The notes beneath the pieces were generated by a model. The model ran no database searches. It worked only from the letters and a program-made list of their open reading frames with translations, and was not told the origin of the DNA. The translations under genes and the position numbers were made by a program. Below are positions 24,323 to 34,568 of a stretch of 64,000 nucleotides of DNA, in pieces. How positions within the stretch are numbered: the stretch's first letter is position 1; every line of letters begins with the position of its first letter. This DNA comes from Bradyrhizobium sp. sGM-13 (GTDB lineage: Bacteria > Pseudomonadota > Alphaproteobacteria > Rhizobiales > Xanthobacteraceae): contig NZ_JAGWDK010000002.1 in the NCBI RefSeq assembly GCF_018398875.1, positions 248,001 through 312,000 of the forward strand, written 5' to 3'.

Positions 24323-25504
24323 TCAATTCAGCTTGCATTTGGTTTCCGGCCGATCAACGCCAAGCGTGTCGAGCTCCGACACCTGATGCAGGAAACCCTC
24401 CTGCGGCGAAACCGAGACCACCATGCGTCCATCGACCAAAAGGATCGGCTGGCGAAGTTGCAAATTCCAGTCCCGCAGCGTCAACCGCCGGCCTTTGAAC
24501 GCAGCAACGGAAAAGTCTTTCCCTCTAATAAAATCCGACACCACCTTTGGGTCGCCAGACTTCGTGCGCGACGCAGCTTCACCGACCATGCGTGCTGCCG
24601 TCCAGGCCTTCATGTCCAATGCGCTCATGTGTCGCGAGTTCAGTTTGGCAAATCGGTTCTGAATCTGGATCGCGCCCCACTGATCCTGTGCGGCGTGCCA
24701 ACTGGTCGGAACGAGGCCCGCCGAGCCGGCAACCGGGCGCGGATCCCAGGTGCGGTAGGGCAGGTAGGACGCGAACACCTCGCTTTCGTCGGCTGCCACG
24801 AGGACGTCATAGGCGGGTGCTTGCTGGGTGAATACCGGAATTTGCCGCTGGATCAGTGTGACGCCACTGTCTGTGCGGCGCGCGCCGCCGGTATCTTCAA
24901 AGGTTCGCTCCTGAACGATCTTGGCGCCAAAGCGGGTGGCCGCGCGCCGCAGTGCGTCGGCGTAGAGCTTGTCCTGATCATGCGAGCCGACCACGAGCAA
25001 CCAGCGCTTCCATTGCTTCCACACCAGATATTGCGCGAGCGCATCCGCAAGCATCGAGCGCGTCGGCGCAACATGGATCACGTTGCCGCGACAATCCTGC
25101 TCGCGCAGGCGATCGTCGATTGCTCCGGCGTTCAACAGCAACGTCCCACGTTCGCGAAGTGCGTTGGCGGCCTTCAGCAGGTCGTCTGCCGGAAGGTCGG
25201 CAATGATGAAGCCGGTGCGCTCGGCAAGCGCCGCGGCAGTCTTCGCGACGTCCTCATCGTCCTTGAGTCGGACCTCTTCCAGCGTGAAGCGCTGATTGAG
25301 GAACTTGCCCGTTGTGTTGTTGTCCTCGATGGCAAGGCGCGCGCCGGCAAACCCGTCGTTCTCCGCCGGCAGTTCGACGAGGGACAATTTCGCCTTGATG
25401 CCGGCGCGGCCAAGATAGCCGACGCCGATCTCGATGGGGGCGGCCGCGAGCACGGAGGTAGCTGCAATGCTCAAGCCGATCGCAGCGACCAAGCATCGGA
25501 TCAT
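24323..25504 (-). CDS. Substrate-binding protein of the PQQ-associated (lut-like) ABC system
   Basis: 393 residues from ATG 25504, chosen for the CAGGGAGAAG ribosome site and the signal peptide that begins there (ending VLAAA). It resembles the Leu/Ile/Val-binding type I fold: IEIGVGYLGRAG begins the mature part, NDGFAGARLAIEDNNTTG follows, and a second lobe contains LLVVGSHDQDKLYADALRRAA. It is the first gene of a five-gene operon running to 21060. In Methylorubrum the comparable lutA is required for lanthanide-dependent growth. Lanthanide binding here is inference. Confidence 0.87.
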   Translation of the reverse strand: MIRCLVAAIGLSIAATSVLAAAPIEIGVGYLGRAGIKAKLSLVELPAENDGFAGARLAIEDNNTTGKFLNQRFTLEEVRLKDDEDVAKTAAALAERTGFIIADLPADDLLKAANALRERGTLLLNAGAIDDRLREQDCRGNVIHVAPTRSMLADALAQYLVWKQWKRWLLVVGSHDQDKLYADALRRAATRFGAKIVQERTFEDTGGARRTDSGVTLIQRQIPVFTQQAPAYDVLVAADESEVFASYLPYRTWDPRPVAGSAGLVPTSWHAAQDQWGAIQIQNRFAKLNSRHMSALDMKAWTAARMVGEAASRTKSGDPKVVSDFIRGKDFSVAAFKGRRLTLRDWNLQLRQPILLVDGRMVVSVSPQEGFLHQVSELDTLGVDRPETKCKLN

Positions 25505-25615
25505 GGCTTCTCCCTGACAGGTCTTCTCGATTTGGTATGGAAGACCTTTGGCTCGAACCATGACCGAATTGTCTGGGCTTGCAACTCAATTCTGTTGCGC
25601 CGACTTCGCGTCGTT

Positions 25616-26461
25616 TCAGCCCTTCAGGCGTGCGGCGTGCCAACGCAGATGATCGGCCATGAATGTGGAGATGAAGTAGTAGCTGTGGTCGTAGCCAGGC
25701 TGCCGGCGCAAGGTGAGGGGGATTTGGGCTCTCTCGCAGGTGCCTTGCAGCAGCTCCGGGCGGAGCTGTTCGGTTAGAAACTGATCGGCATCGCCATAGT
25801 CGACCAGCAGATCGGGTAATCTGGCGCCGTCCTCGATCAGGGCTACCGCATCGTGCTTGCGCCATGCTTGCCGGTCGCTGCCGAGATAGCCGCCGAGCGC
25901 CTTGATGCCCCATGGCACCTGCGAGGGAGCGACAATCGGCGCAAAGGCACTGGCAGCGCGGTAGCGGTCGGGATGGCGCAGGGCGATCGTCAGTGCGCCG
26001 TGGCCGCCCATGGAATGGCCAAGAATGGATTGCCGGCTTGCATCGACAGGAAAGTTTTCGGCGACCTGTTTTGGCAGTTCCTCCGTGACATAGCTCCACA
26101 TGCGGTAATTGCGGGCGAACGGCTCCTGCGTCGCATCGACATAGAAGCCGGCGCCGAGCCCGAAATCGTAGGCATTGGCGGGATCGCCCGGCACGCCTTC
26201 GCCGCGCGGGCTGGTGTCGGGCGCAACAAAGATCAGGCCGAGTTCGGCGCAGGCGCTGCGGAATTCGCCCTTTTCCGTCACGTTGGCGTGGGTGCAGGTC
26301 AGGCCTGAGAGATACCAGACGACCGGCAGCTTGGTGCCGGCGGCGTGCGGAGGCACATACACCGAGAACGTCATGTCGGTCCGGGTTTCGCGGCTGGCGT
26401 GCCGGTAGACGCCTTGCGTTCCGCCATATGCCTTGTTCAGTGAAACCGTCTGCATGCTCAT
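25616..26461 (-). CDS. fghA: S-formylglutathione hydrolase
   Basis: 281 residues, esterase D family. It hydrolyses S-formylglutathione to formate and glutathione, the last step of glutathione-linked formaldehyde oxidation. The nucleophile Ser150 sits in GHSMGGHG, with the acid in YGDADQFL and the histidine in YDHSYYF. The start ATG at 26461 overlaps the stop of the response-regulator gene (ATGA), so the two are translated together; the second Met two codons on is an alternative. Works with FlhA and Gfa encoded at 35-37 kb. Confidence 0.95.
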   Translation of the reverse strand: MSMQTVSLNKAYGGTQGVYRHASRETRTDMTFSVYVPPHAAGTKLPVVWYLSGLTCTHANVTEKGEFRSACAELGLIFVAPDTSPRGEGVPGDPANAYDFGLGAGFYVDATQEPFARNYRMWSYVTEELPKQVAENFPVDASRQSILGHSMGGHGALTIALRHPDRYRAASAFAPIVAPSQVPWGIKALGGYLGSDRQAWRKHDAVALIEDGARLPDLLVDYGDADQFLTEQLRPELLQGTCERAQIPLTLRRQPGYDHSYYFISTFMADHLRWHAARLKG

Positions 26462-27114
26462 GGCCTTGCTACTCCGGCGCCGTGCGGCACGCTTATGCCA
26501 ATGCCACTTTCGATTGCCAGCCGCACCAGTTCGGCGGAAGTTCGCACGCCGAGCTTTTGGCGCATGATCGAGGATGTGTTGGCAACGGTTTTGTACGAGG
26601 AATGAACCAGCCACGCGATCTCGGAAAGACTCTTGCCCGCGCTGAGCAGGCGCAGGATCTCCATCTCCCGCGAGGTGAGTTTTGCAAGCGGGCTGCGAGC
26701 GAAAGCGGGTCCGGCGAATGCGATGCTTCGCGCAATCGCGGAGGGCAGGTAGACCCCGCCCTTGCCGACTTCACGGATGGCCTCGACCAGATCCTGCGGA
26801 TCGCCCGTTTTCGCGACATAGCCTTTGGCGCCGATCTCGATGGCGCGCGCGGCGAAGACCGGATCGTCGTTCATGCTGAACATGATGATTCGTGCCGACG
26901 CAGTTCGCGCAAGAATGCGCCGCGCCAGTTCAAACCCCGAGACGGTGGGAAGATTGATATCGATCACGCAGATGTCGGGGCGCTCAGTGACGAATACGCG
27001 TTCGCCGCTCTCCGCGTCGGCGGCCTCCAGCAGCACGACCTCCGGTTCGTCGGCAAATACGGTGCGGCAGCCCGAAGCAACGATGGGATGATCGTCGACG
27101 ATCAGTACTCGCAT
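26458..27114 (-). CDS. LuxR-family response regulator (FlhR-like)
   Basis: 218 residues. The receiver domain covers residues 1-120 with Asp7, Asp8 and the phosphorylated Asp52 (in VIDINLP). The LuxR-type helix-turn-helix covers about 145-205 (LTSREMEILRLLSAGKSLSEIA). It is translationally coupled to fghA and diverges from the histidine kinase gene at 27300. The layout matches Paracoccus FlhR, which with FlhS controls methanol and formaldehyde oxidation genes. The link to xoxF and flhA is inferred from this parallel and the neighbourhood. Confidence 0.87.
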   Translation of the reverse strand: MRVLIVDDHPIVASGCRTVFADEPEVVLLEAADAESGERVFVTERPDICVIDINLPTVSGFELARRILARTASARIIMFSMNDDPVFAARAIEIGAKGYVAKTGDPQDLVEAIREVGKGGVYLPSAIARSIAFAGPAFARSPLAKLTSREMEILRLLSAGKSLSEIAWLVHSSYKTVANTSSIMRQKLGVRTSAELVRLAIESGIGISVPHGAGVARP

Positions 27115-27299
27115 GGCATAGATCCCCGATAGCTGCTTCGCTCGCGTTGTTGCATCGCGTCAAGCTGCATCGACATCGGCGCGAGCCGGTCATGCAATGC
27201 CTGCGAGATTGCTGTACGCTTCAATCTGATCGTCGGTTTTTCGGCTGTCAACGGTCCTCTCGACGGGGAACTGATTGCGACGCGATTGGGGCAGACGTC

Positions 27300-28649
27300 A
27301 TGTGGCAGAAATTATCGTTGCGCGGGCGGATCAATTTGCTGCTGGCGCTGGGACTCACGCTTGGCCTGGCGATCAATATCGCGCGGCTGGTGGTCGAAGC
27401 GGCGCCCCGTGTCCGGGCCGAAGATCAGAGCGTCATCCGGCTGGCACGCGAATTCGTGGAGACGATCGTTCCCGGCCTGAACGAGGCGGCAGATCCGGAG
27501 GCGCGGCTAAACCAGATCGTCCACGACCTCAGCAGGCTCCGTCACGTCAGTATCACGCGGCAGGGCGATGCAAGCGTGGCCGAGCGCTCGGCCGATGGCG
27601 GCGACGAACGATCGCCGCCGGCATGGTTTATCACGCTCGTGCATCCCGAAACGACCACCGTAAGCGTACCGATCACGATCCACGGAAAGCCGCAGTCGCT
27701 CCTGATCACCTCGCATCCGAACGACGAAATGGCCGAAATCTGGGACGGAATCGTTACCCAGCTAGCGGTTAGTTCCGCGCTCGCCATCGCGCTCTTTCTG
27801 GTGACGATAGTCGTGGTTGGTCGCGCGCTGGCGCCGCTGCAGGCGCTTTCGCAGACCATGGCAAACATCGAGGCCGGGCACTATGGATCACGCGTCGAGC
27901 CCGGCGGCACGCCCGAACTGGCGGCGATCTGTGCCAAGCTGAACCACCTCGCGGGCGCCCTTGGCGAAGCTGTCGAGGACAAGCGGCGGCTCGCCGAGCG
28001 CACGGTCTCGCTGCAGGATATGGAACGCAAGGAGATTGCGCGCGAGCTACATGATGAGTTTGGGCCCTATCTCTTTACGCTGCGTGCTCACGCTGGCGCC
28101 CTGATGCGGCTAGCGGAGGACGGGCGCGCGCCGAGCGCGGATGCGTTACGCAAGCATGGCGCCGCAATCATGGAGCAGATCAACGCACTCCAGCAATTCA
28201 ACCGCAGGATACTGGAAAAGCTGAGGCCCGTTGGGCTTGCAGAGCTTGGACTGCGCGAGGCGCTCGGCGTGCTCTTGCGTTTGTGGCGTGAATCCCGTCC
28301 CGACGTAACCATCGACGCGAACATTGCGGACGCGCCGGACGAGACTGGAGAAGTCACGGACTTGACGGTTTACCGCATCGTCCAGGAAGCCCTGACGAAT
28401 GCCTTCCGCCACGCCGACGCGACCGCCGTCAGCGTCACGGTGGAACAGGCTGCAGGAATGCATGGAAGTCGCGCCTGCGCCTTGGTGCGCGTCAGCGACA
28501 ACGGCCGCGGTTTGGCGCCGGATCACAAGCTTGGTTTCGGCTTGATCGGCATGCGCGAGAGAATACTGGCGCTGGGCGGGACACTGAATGTGGTCTCCGG
28601 CAACGGGGGCCTCACGGTAGAGGCGATAGTTCCCCACGGATCGCACTGA
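27300..28649 (+). CDS. Membrane histidine kinase (FlhS-like)
   Basis: 449 residues from ATG 27300. The first helix is at about residues 12-33, followed by a periplasmic sensor loop (34-153), a second helix (154-174), HAMP (175-228), a HisKA_3 phosphoacceptor with His251 in RELHDEFGPY, and an HATPase domain at the end (NGRGL and GLIGMRERI). HisKA_3 kinases pair with LuxR regulators such as the divergent gene next door. What the periplasmic loop senses is unknown; a methanol- or formaldehyde-linked signal is likely from the context. Confidence 0.87.
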   Translation: MWQKLSLRGRINLLLALGLTLGLAINIARLVVEAAPRVRAEDQSVIRLAREFVETIVPGLNEAADPEARLNQIVHDLSRLRHVSITRQGDASVAERSADGGDERSPPAWFITLVHPETTTVSVPITIHGKPQSLLITSHPNDEMAEIWDGIVTQLAVSSALAIALFLVTIVVVGRALAPLQALSQTMANIEAGHYGSRVEPGGTPELAAICAKLNHLAGALGEAVEDKRRLAERTVSLQDMERKEIARELHDEFGPYLFTLRAHAGALMRLAEDGRAPSADALRKHGAAIMEQINALQQFNRRILEKLRPVGLAELGLREALGVLLRLWRESRPDVTIDANIADAPDETGEVTDLTVYRIVQEALTNAFRHADATAVSVTVEQAAGMHGSRACALVRVSDNGRGLAPDHKLGFGLIGMRERILALGGTLNVVSGNGGLTVEAIVPHGSH

Positions 28650-28807
28650 GGCGGCGAGCGTGGGCGGGAATTTTTCCCGGTTTCTTCGGGAAGGAGGACA
28701 TTTGGGAAGCCCGACCTTTTGCGGCTAGCGCGCGTCGATGCCTTCTCACTAGTATCGTCCGCATCGAACCGGCATCGCCAATGCGCCGGAATCTCGTGGG
28801 GTGGGAC
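28650..28807. promoter_or_regulatory. Leader of the TonB receptor gene with a hairpin
   Basis: Contains TCCCG-GTTTCTT-CGGGA, a short stem followed by AGGAGG-like bases, about 110 bp before the receptor start. It may terminate the kinase message. No known riboswitch fold is recognised. Confidence 0.35.
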
Positions 28808-31231
28808 ATGGGCGTACGCGTACTGGTGATCGGGACAATCTCACTATGCCTGGTTCCCGGGATCGACCATGCCGAGGCCCAAACCGCATCTGGCGAGAGT
28901 GAAGTCTTGCCCGCCATCGAGGTAGTCGCCCCGCCGACATCAGCCAGACCAGCCCGCGGCAGTACCGCACCTCGAGCCACCCGAAATGTGCGGAGGGTCT
29001 ATGTTTACCCGACCGCGCCTACGCCGACGGCGCGATCGGGAATGGATGTCGATAAGGTACCGGCAGCGATCAATGCCGTGGGTGCCGCCCAAATCGCCCG
29101 CACCGACTCGCTGAACATCGCGGATGCATTACAGCAACGGGTCCCGGGTATCGTCCTCAGTGATACGACCGGCAATCCCTTTATGCCCGACGTGCAATTT
29201 CGAGGTTTCGTTGCATCTCCGGTCTCCGGCACTCCCCAAGGACTGGCGGTTTACCAGAACGGGGTGCGCATTAACGAAGCGTTCGGCGATACCGTCAATT
29301 GGGACTTGATCCCGACCGCCGCAATCAGGTCCGTTACCGTCGTAACCAACAACCCCGCGTTCGGCCTCAACGCGCTCGGCGGAGCCGTCAACGTACTGAT
29401 GAAGGACGGCTTCAACTATCAAGGCGCTGAGATCAACACCATGGGAGGCTCGTTCGGACGGATCCAGAGCTCGGCGCAGTATGGCAAGCAGATCGACAAT
29501 GTTTCCGTCTATGGCGCGCTCGAAGGCGTGCGCGACAACGGCTATCGCAATTTTTCGGAATCGGCGATTCGCCGGTTTTACGGTGACGTGGGCTACCGGA
29601 CCGACAGCAGTGAGTTTCACCTCAACGTGGGCGTCGCCAAGAATAACTTTGGCGCGGCGGCGGCCGTTCCGGTCGAACTGCTCCAGAGATATTGGGGCGC
29701 GACCTATACGACACCGCAGACCACGGATAACCGCGTTGCCTACGCCAATTTGACCGGCAAGGTCGAGGTTACGCCGACCTGGACGATCGAAGGCTCGGCG
29801 CGCGTCCGCGCCTTCCGGCAGAAGACGGTGGACGGAAACCCGACCGAGACGGAGCCGTGTGCCGCCGATCCGGGGCTGCTTTGCTTCAACGACGATGACG
29901 TGCCAGCAAATGGCCTTAACGGCGTCCAACTCGCAAATCCGTTCCCCGCCGACGCCGTGTTGGGGCAGATCGATCGGACGACAACCCGTTCGACCACGAC
30001 AGGGGCGACCCTGCAGGCAACGAACACCGACCAGTTGTTCGGCCACAACAACCAGTTCATGATTGGCACCAGTTTTGATTCCGGCGTCACCCGCTTCGGT
30101 GCCAGCGCGGAACTGGGCACGATCGGCTCAAACTACGTCGTCAGCGGCAGTGGCATATTTCTCGGCCCGTCCGGCGAGCCCGTATCCATCGGCCCGGTCT
30201 CGCTTCGTGCCACCAACCGCTACACCGGGCTTTATGCGCTCGACACGTTCGACGTGACGGACGCGTTCTCAATCTCTGGTGGCGGCCGGTTCAACTACGC
30301 AAGCATCGTGCTTCAGGATCAGATCGGCACTGCGCTCAACGGCAATCATACCTTCAGCCGCTTCAATCCGATGATCGGCGGCACCTACAAGATTACGCCA
30401 GAACTGACGGCCTATGCCGGGTATTCTGAAGCCAATCGCGCGCCGACCCCGTTGGAACTCGCATGCGCCGATCCTGCGCGCCCCTGTCTCATCGCGGCCT
30501 TCCTGATCGCGGACCCGCCGCTGAAGCAGGTTGTGTCTCGCACCTTTGAGGCGGGCTTCCGCGGCACCAAGGAGCTGAATATCGGAACGCTCGGATGGAA
30601 GGTTGGCGCGTTCCGCGCAACCAATGCCGATGACATCCTGGCGATCCCGAGCCCGGAGTTGCAGGGATTTGGCTATTTCCAGAACGTAGGCCGGACGCGC
30701 CGCCAGGGTATCGAGGCTCAGGTCAATCTGACGTCAAAAACGCTGCAACTTTATGCCAGCTATGCCCTCGTGGATGCGCGCTTCCTCGACCCTCTGACGC
30801 TCACTTCCAACAGCCCGTTCGCCGATGCCGACGGGAATATTCAGGTTCTGCCCGGCAATCGCATTCCGGCGATACCCCGCAACCGGGTCAAAGTTGGCAT
30901 CGACTATTCGATCACAGACGCCTTCAAGGTCGGTGGCGATGCATTGTTCGTCGGCAGCCAGTATTTTGTCGGCGATGAATCTAATCAGGCAGCGAGGCTG
31001 CCAGGGTATTCCGTTTTCAACGTGCACGCCTCGTATCAGATCAACAAGACGTTCCAGCTCTATGCCCGCGTCGACAACATCCTGGACCACCGCTATGCGG
31101 TTTACGGGACGTTCTTCGAAAAAGATGACATCCCCAACTTCGCCAATGGTGGTGCGGACTTTACTGACGCCCGCTCGGTCAGCCCGGCTCGGCCGCGCGC
31201 CTTTTACGCGGGCCTGAAGGCAACCTTCTAG
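28808..31231 (+). CDS. TonB-dependent outer-membrane receptor, candidate lanthanophore/lanthanide receptor (LutH-like)
   Basis: 807 residues from ATG 28808 (GGGGTGGGAC precedes it); an ATG 27 bases upstream is also open. Signal peptide about 1-25. The plug domain begins near residue 75 (VPAAINAVGAAQIAR, ADALQQRVPGIVLSD), followed by a 22-strand barrel, and the protein ends with the typical terminal Phe (LKATF). It lies between the FlhRS-like genes and xoxF. In Methylorubrum a TonB receptor in the lut cluster is required for lanthanide uptake, so a similar role is likely here. The receptor class is certain, the ligand inferred. Confidence 0.87.
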   Translation: MGVRVLVIGTISLCLVPGIDHAEAQTASGESEVLPAIEVVAPPTSARPARGSTAPRATRNVRRVYVYPTAPTPTARSGMDVDKVPAAINAVGAAQIARTDSLNIADALQQRVPGIVLSDTTGNPFMPDVQFRGFVASPVSGTPQGLAVYQNGVRINEAFGDTVNWDLIPTAAIRSVTVVTNNPAFGLNALGGAVNVLMKDGFNYQGAEINTMGGSFGRIQSSAQYGKQIDNVSVYGALEGVRDNGYRNFSESAIRRFYGDVGYRTDSSEFHLNVGVAKNNFGAAAAVPVELLQRYWGATYTTPQTTDNRVAYANLTGKVEVTPTWTIEGSARVRAFRQKTVDGNPTETEPCAADPGLLCFNDDDVPANGLNGVQLANPFPADAVLGQIDRTTTRSTTTGATLQATNTDQLFGHNNQFMIGTSFDSGVTRFGASAELGTIGSNYVVSGSGIFLGPSGEPVSIGPVSLRATNRYTGLYALDTFDVTDAFSISGGGRFNYASIVLQDQIGTALNGNHTFSRFNPMIGGTYKITPELTAYAGYSEANRAPTPLELACADPARPCLIAAFLIADPPLKQVVSRTFEAGFRGTKELNIGTLGWKVGAFRATNADDILAIPSPELQGFGYFQNVGRTRRQGIEAQVNLTSKTLQLYASYALVDARFLDPLTLTSNSPFADADGNIQVLPGNRIPAIPRNRVKVGIDYSITDAFKVGGDALFVGSQYFVGDESNQAARLPGYSVFNVHASYQINKTFQLYARVDNILDHRYAVYGTFFEKDDIPNFANGGADFTDARSVSPARPRAFYAGLKATF

Positions 31232-31309
31232 AGAGTGGGAAGCGCAAAGGCGGCTCAGCGATGATGCGCGGCAGAGTGTTCAGCTTGGCGCACCACCGGG
31301 ATGTTCTCG

Positions 31310-32278
31310 TCAGGAAACATCCGGCGACGGATCGACGCAGTGCGCCTTGTGGATCGCGGACGGAACGAAGCCAAAATGCTTCCGGAACACGCGGCTGAAG
31401 TGCGACGAACTCGAAAAGCCCCACGAAAACGCGACATCGGTGATCGTCTTTCCGTGCTGGGTCTCCAGCTCCTGCCGGCAGTGCAGCAGTCTCGCCCGCC
31501 AGATGTAATCGCTGACGGTCATGCCCTTGTCGCTGAACAGCATGTGCAGATAGCGCTTGGTGCAGCCCAATGCCGCGGATATCTGGTCGATGCAAAGATC
31601 CGGGTCGCGCAAATGTTCGCGGATGAAGGCCTGCGCGCGAATGTACATTGCTTCGGGACCGACGCGATCGAACATCGTGTCGGCCTCGCGCAGCGGTAAC
31701 AGCAAGAGATCAATGAGCGAATCGGCGACGCCGATGGCGTTGTGAGGCGACAGTCTCTTTGCTTCATCAAACGCGGTGTGCACGAAGTCGTAGGCGATGC
31801 GGCCGGTGCCGTTGCGCGCAGAGAGCTTGCAAGGCAACATCTTCGCCGTCCGGAAGCCGCGCTCGTGAAGCAGCTCCTTCGGGACGATCACGACCTCATG
31901 CCGGGTCAATGAGGGGCTCACGATCGTGTGCGGACATGAGACATCATAGGCAAGACAATCGCCAGGCATGATATCGATGCGGCGGCCGTTCTGTTCGAAA
32001 TGCGAGATGCCGTAGGTCTGGAACAGTATCTTGACGTAGGGATGTTCGCTCAGCTTCGTGCCCGAGATCGTATGCGCGATACGATGCTGGCTCGCCTCGA
32101 TCTGACAGAGTTTGAGCTGCGAGACGGTGGTGTAATTTATCCGCCCCTCCAGCGAGGAACCTTCCAGCGGATCGACATCAAACTGGCCACATAGATCGGT
32201 CAGTGCGTCTGACCAAGTTTGGATCTGCTTCTTCGGCGCTAACCCGGAAGTGCTGAGTGAACGAACCGTATCAGGCAT
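31310..32278 (-). CDS. AraC-family transcriptional regulator
   Basis: 322 residues. An AraC-binding-like N-terminal domain (about 40-200) is followed by two helix-turn-helix motifs in the last 100 residues (DQISAALGCTKRYLHMLF and ITDVAFSWGFSSSSHFSRVFRKHFG). It is divergent from xoxF with a 410-bp gap, so it may act on xoxF. The type resembles regulators of nitrile or aromatic catabolism (NitR/FeaR-like), hence the effector is open. Convergent with the TonB gene. Confidence 0.85.
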   Translation of the reverse strand: MPDTVRSLSTSGLAPKKQIQTWSDALTDLCGQFDVDPLEGSSLEGRINYTTVSQLKLCQIEASQHRIAHTISGTKLSEHPYVKILFQTYGISHFEQNGRRIDIMPGDCLAYDVSCPHTIVSPSLTRHEVVIVPKELLHERGFRTAKMLPCKLSARNGTGRIAYDFVHTAFDEAKRLSPHNAIGVADSLIDLLLLPLREADTMFDRVGPEAMYIRAQAFIREHLRDPDLCIDQISAALGCTKRYLHMLFSDKGMTVSDYIWRARLLHCRQELETQHGKTITDVAFSWGFSSSSHFSRVFRKHFGFVPSAIHKAHCVDPSPDVS

Positions 32279-32688
32279 TGCCCAGCCACCGATTTGAGAA
32301 CAGGCTACAACCTCCGCCGAGGCGTCGGTCAGATGGTCGCGACATTTGGCCCCAATTTAGGCAGTCGTCAGGAAAGCGCGCAGATTCTTCCCAATATCCC
32401 TTTGACAATCCTCCAACTTAGTTTCGGCGGCGTCAAGGGAAACCTAGACCGAGAGTCGCGCAGGGAAGGCCGTGGGAACACGCCCACGGCATGATGCTTC
32501 GCAGCATCGCGGCCGAAACAGCGTGCCAGCGCGAAACTAAAAAATTCAGTTGGGTTTCGCTATTGAGCAAACGCGCTTCGCTCTTGGGCAAGTTTCCCAT
32601 CTCCGGGCGGGATAGGAATAGGGACCAATAATGGAAGAATGGGCCGTTTCGGCGGAAACCCAGAACTCGTATCTTGGAGGAAACCACT
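32279..32688. promoter_or_regulatory. xoxF upstream region with two adjacent stem-loops
   Basis: 410 bases between araC-type and xoxF genes. Two perfect hairpins stand side by side: GCCGTGGG/CCCACGGC (32469-32476 and 32483-32490, 6-base loop) and GATGCT/AGCATC (32493-32498 and 32503-32508, 4-base loop). No gene is seen. They could be an upstream terminator or part of a long xoxF leader. Confidence 0.55.
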
Positions 32689-34491
32689 ATGCGCAAGGTG
32701 CTATCCGCAGCCTGTCTTGGCGCTATGGCGACATTCGTTGTCGGTGTCGCATACGCCAACGAAGAACTGATCAAGATGTCGCAGAACCCAAAGGACTGGG
32801 TGCAGCCGGCCGGCGACTACGCCAACACTCGCTACTCGAAACTTAATCAGATCAATGCATCCAATGTCGGCAAACTCCAGGTCGCCTGGACCTTCTCGAC
32901 CGGCGTGCTGCGCGGCCACGAAGGCGGCCCGCTCGTCATCGGCAACATGATGTACGTCCATACTCCGTTCCCGAACAAGGTCTATGCTCTTGACCTTTCG
33001 CAGGACAACAAGATCGTCTGGAAGTACGAGCCGAAGCAGGATCCGAACGTCATTCCGGTGATGTGCTGCGACACGGTTAATCGCGGCGTAGCCTATGGCG
33101 ACGGCAAGATCTTCCTGCATCAGGCCGACACCACCCTGGTCGCCCTCGATGCCAAGACCGGCAAGGTGGAGTGGACCACGAAGAACGGCGACCCCGCCAA
33201 GGGCGAGACGGGCACTTCTTCGCCGCTGGTCGTCAAGGACAAGGTTCTAATCGGTATCTCGGGAGGCGAATTCGGCGTGCATTGCCACGTCACGGCTTAC
33301 GACCTCAAGAGCGGCAAGCAGGTCTGGCGCGCCTACTCGGAAGGGCCGGACGATATGATCAAGGTGGATCCCGTGAAGACCACCGAGCTCGGAAAGCCGG
33401 TCGGCAAGGACTCGAGCCTCAAAACCTGGCAGGGCGACCAGTGGAAGATCGGCGGCGGCTGCACATGGGGCTGGCTGTCCTATGATCCCAGCCTGAACCT
33501 CGTCTACTACGGCTCGGGAAATCCCTCGACCTGGAATCCGAAGCAGCGTCCCGGCGACAACAAGTGGTCGATGACCATCTTCGCGCGCAATGCCGACGAC
33601 GGAATGGCCAAGTGGGTCTATCAGATGACGCCTCACGACGAATGGGATTATGACGGCGTCAACGAAATGATCCTTACCGATCAGCCGTTCAATGGCCAGC
33701 CTCGCAAGCTGCTGACCCACTTCGACCGCAACGGGCTCGCCTATACGATGGATCGCGAAAGCGGTGAACTGCTGGTGGCCGAGAAGTACGACCCGAAGGT
33801 TAACTGGACCACAGGCGTCGACATGAACAAGAACTCGCCTACCTACGGTCGACCGAAGGTGGTGGACCAGTACTCGACCGACAAGGCGGGTGAGGACGTA
33901 AACGTCAAGGGTATCTGCCCGGCCGCGCTCGGCACCAAGGACCAGCAACCGGCAGCCTACTCGCCCGATACGCAACTGTTCTATGTCCCGACCAACCACG
34001 TCTGCATGGACTATGAGCCGTTCAAGGTGAGCTACACGGCGGGTCAGCCTTACGTCGGCGCGACGCTCTCGATGTATCCGCCCCAAGGCGAAAGCCATAT
34101 GGGCAATTTCATCGCCTGGGACAACAAGGGCAAGATCGTCTGGTCGAACAAGGAGCCGTTCTCGGTGTGGTCAGGTGCGCTCGCTACCGCCGGCGGCGTG
34201 GTGTTCTACGGAACGCTCGAAGGTTACTTCAAGGCGGTCGATGCCAAGACGGGCAAGGAGCTCTACAAGTTCAAGACCCCGTCCGGTATCATCGGTAACG
34301 TCAACACCTATGAGCAGGGCGGCAGGCAGTATGTTGCAGTGCTGTCCGGTGTTGGCGGCTGGGCGGGTATCGGCCTTGCCGCAGGTCTGACCGATCCGAC
34401 TGCGGGCCTCGGTGCCGTCGGTGGCTATGCCGCGTTGAGCAACTATACCGCACTTGGCGGCACGCTCACCGTGTTCGCGCTGCCGCAGTAA
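32689..34491 (+). CDS. xoxF: Lanthanide-dependent methanol dehydrogenase XoxF
   Basis: 600 residues, PQQ beta-propeller dehydrogenase in the periplasm. The start at 32689 follows GGAGGAAACCACT. Signal peptide about 1-23. The vicinal disulfide Cys126-Cys127 (MCCDTVNRG), Glu194, Asn278 and the catalytic Asp320 are present. Asp322, two residues on in the EWDYDGVNE segment, is the extra carboxylate that marks lanthanide-using enzymes; MxaF has Ala there. It oxidises methanol and passes electrons to the cytochrome encoded next. Confidence 0.97.
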   Translation: MRKVLSAACLGAMATFVVGVAYANEELIKMSQNPKDWVQPAGDYANTRYSKLNQINASNVGKLQVAWTFSTGVLRGHEGGPLVIGNMMYVHTPFPNKVYALDLSQDNKIVWKYEPKQDPNVIPVMCCDTVNRGVAYGDGKIFLHQADTTLVALDAKTGKVEWTTKNGDPAKGETGTSSPLVVKDKVLIGISGGEFGVHCHVTAYDLKSGKQVWRAYSEGPDDMIKVDPVKTTELGKPVGKDSSLKTWQGDQWKIGGGCTWGWLSYDPSLNLVYYGSGNPSTWNPKQRPGDNKWSMTIFARNADDGMAKWVYQMTPHDEWDYDGVNEMILTDQPFNGQPRKLLTHFDRNGLAYTMDRESGELLVAEKYDPKVNWTTGVDMNKNSPTYGRPKVVDQYSTDKAGEDVNVKGICPAALGTKDQQPAAYSPDTQLFYVPTNHVCMDYEPFKVSYTAGQPYVGATLSMYPPQGESHMGNFIAWDNKGKIVWSNKEPFSVWSGALATAGGVVFYGTLEGYFKAVDAKTGKELYKFKTPSGIIGNVNTYEQGGRQYVAVLSGVGGWAGIGLAAGLTDPTAGLGAVGGYAALSNYTALGGTLTVFALPQ

Positions 34492-34568
34492 AGCAGGACC
34501 ACCTCGTCCGGCGCGTGGCTTGCTCCACGCGCCGGTTGTGGCCTGCATCTGATATCGAGGATGAGCTC

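Noticed and set aside
24245..25777. 510-codon open frame opposite the YVTN and binding-protein genes
   Set aside because: It spans two recognised genes on the other strand and shows no domain, signal or start context.
32689..34491. Calcium-type methanol dehydrogenase MxaF
   Set aside because: The residue two after the catalytic Asp is Asp322, not Ala, and no mxaI small-subunit gene follows.
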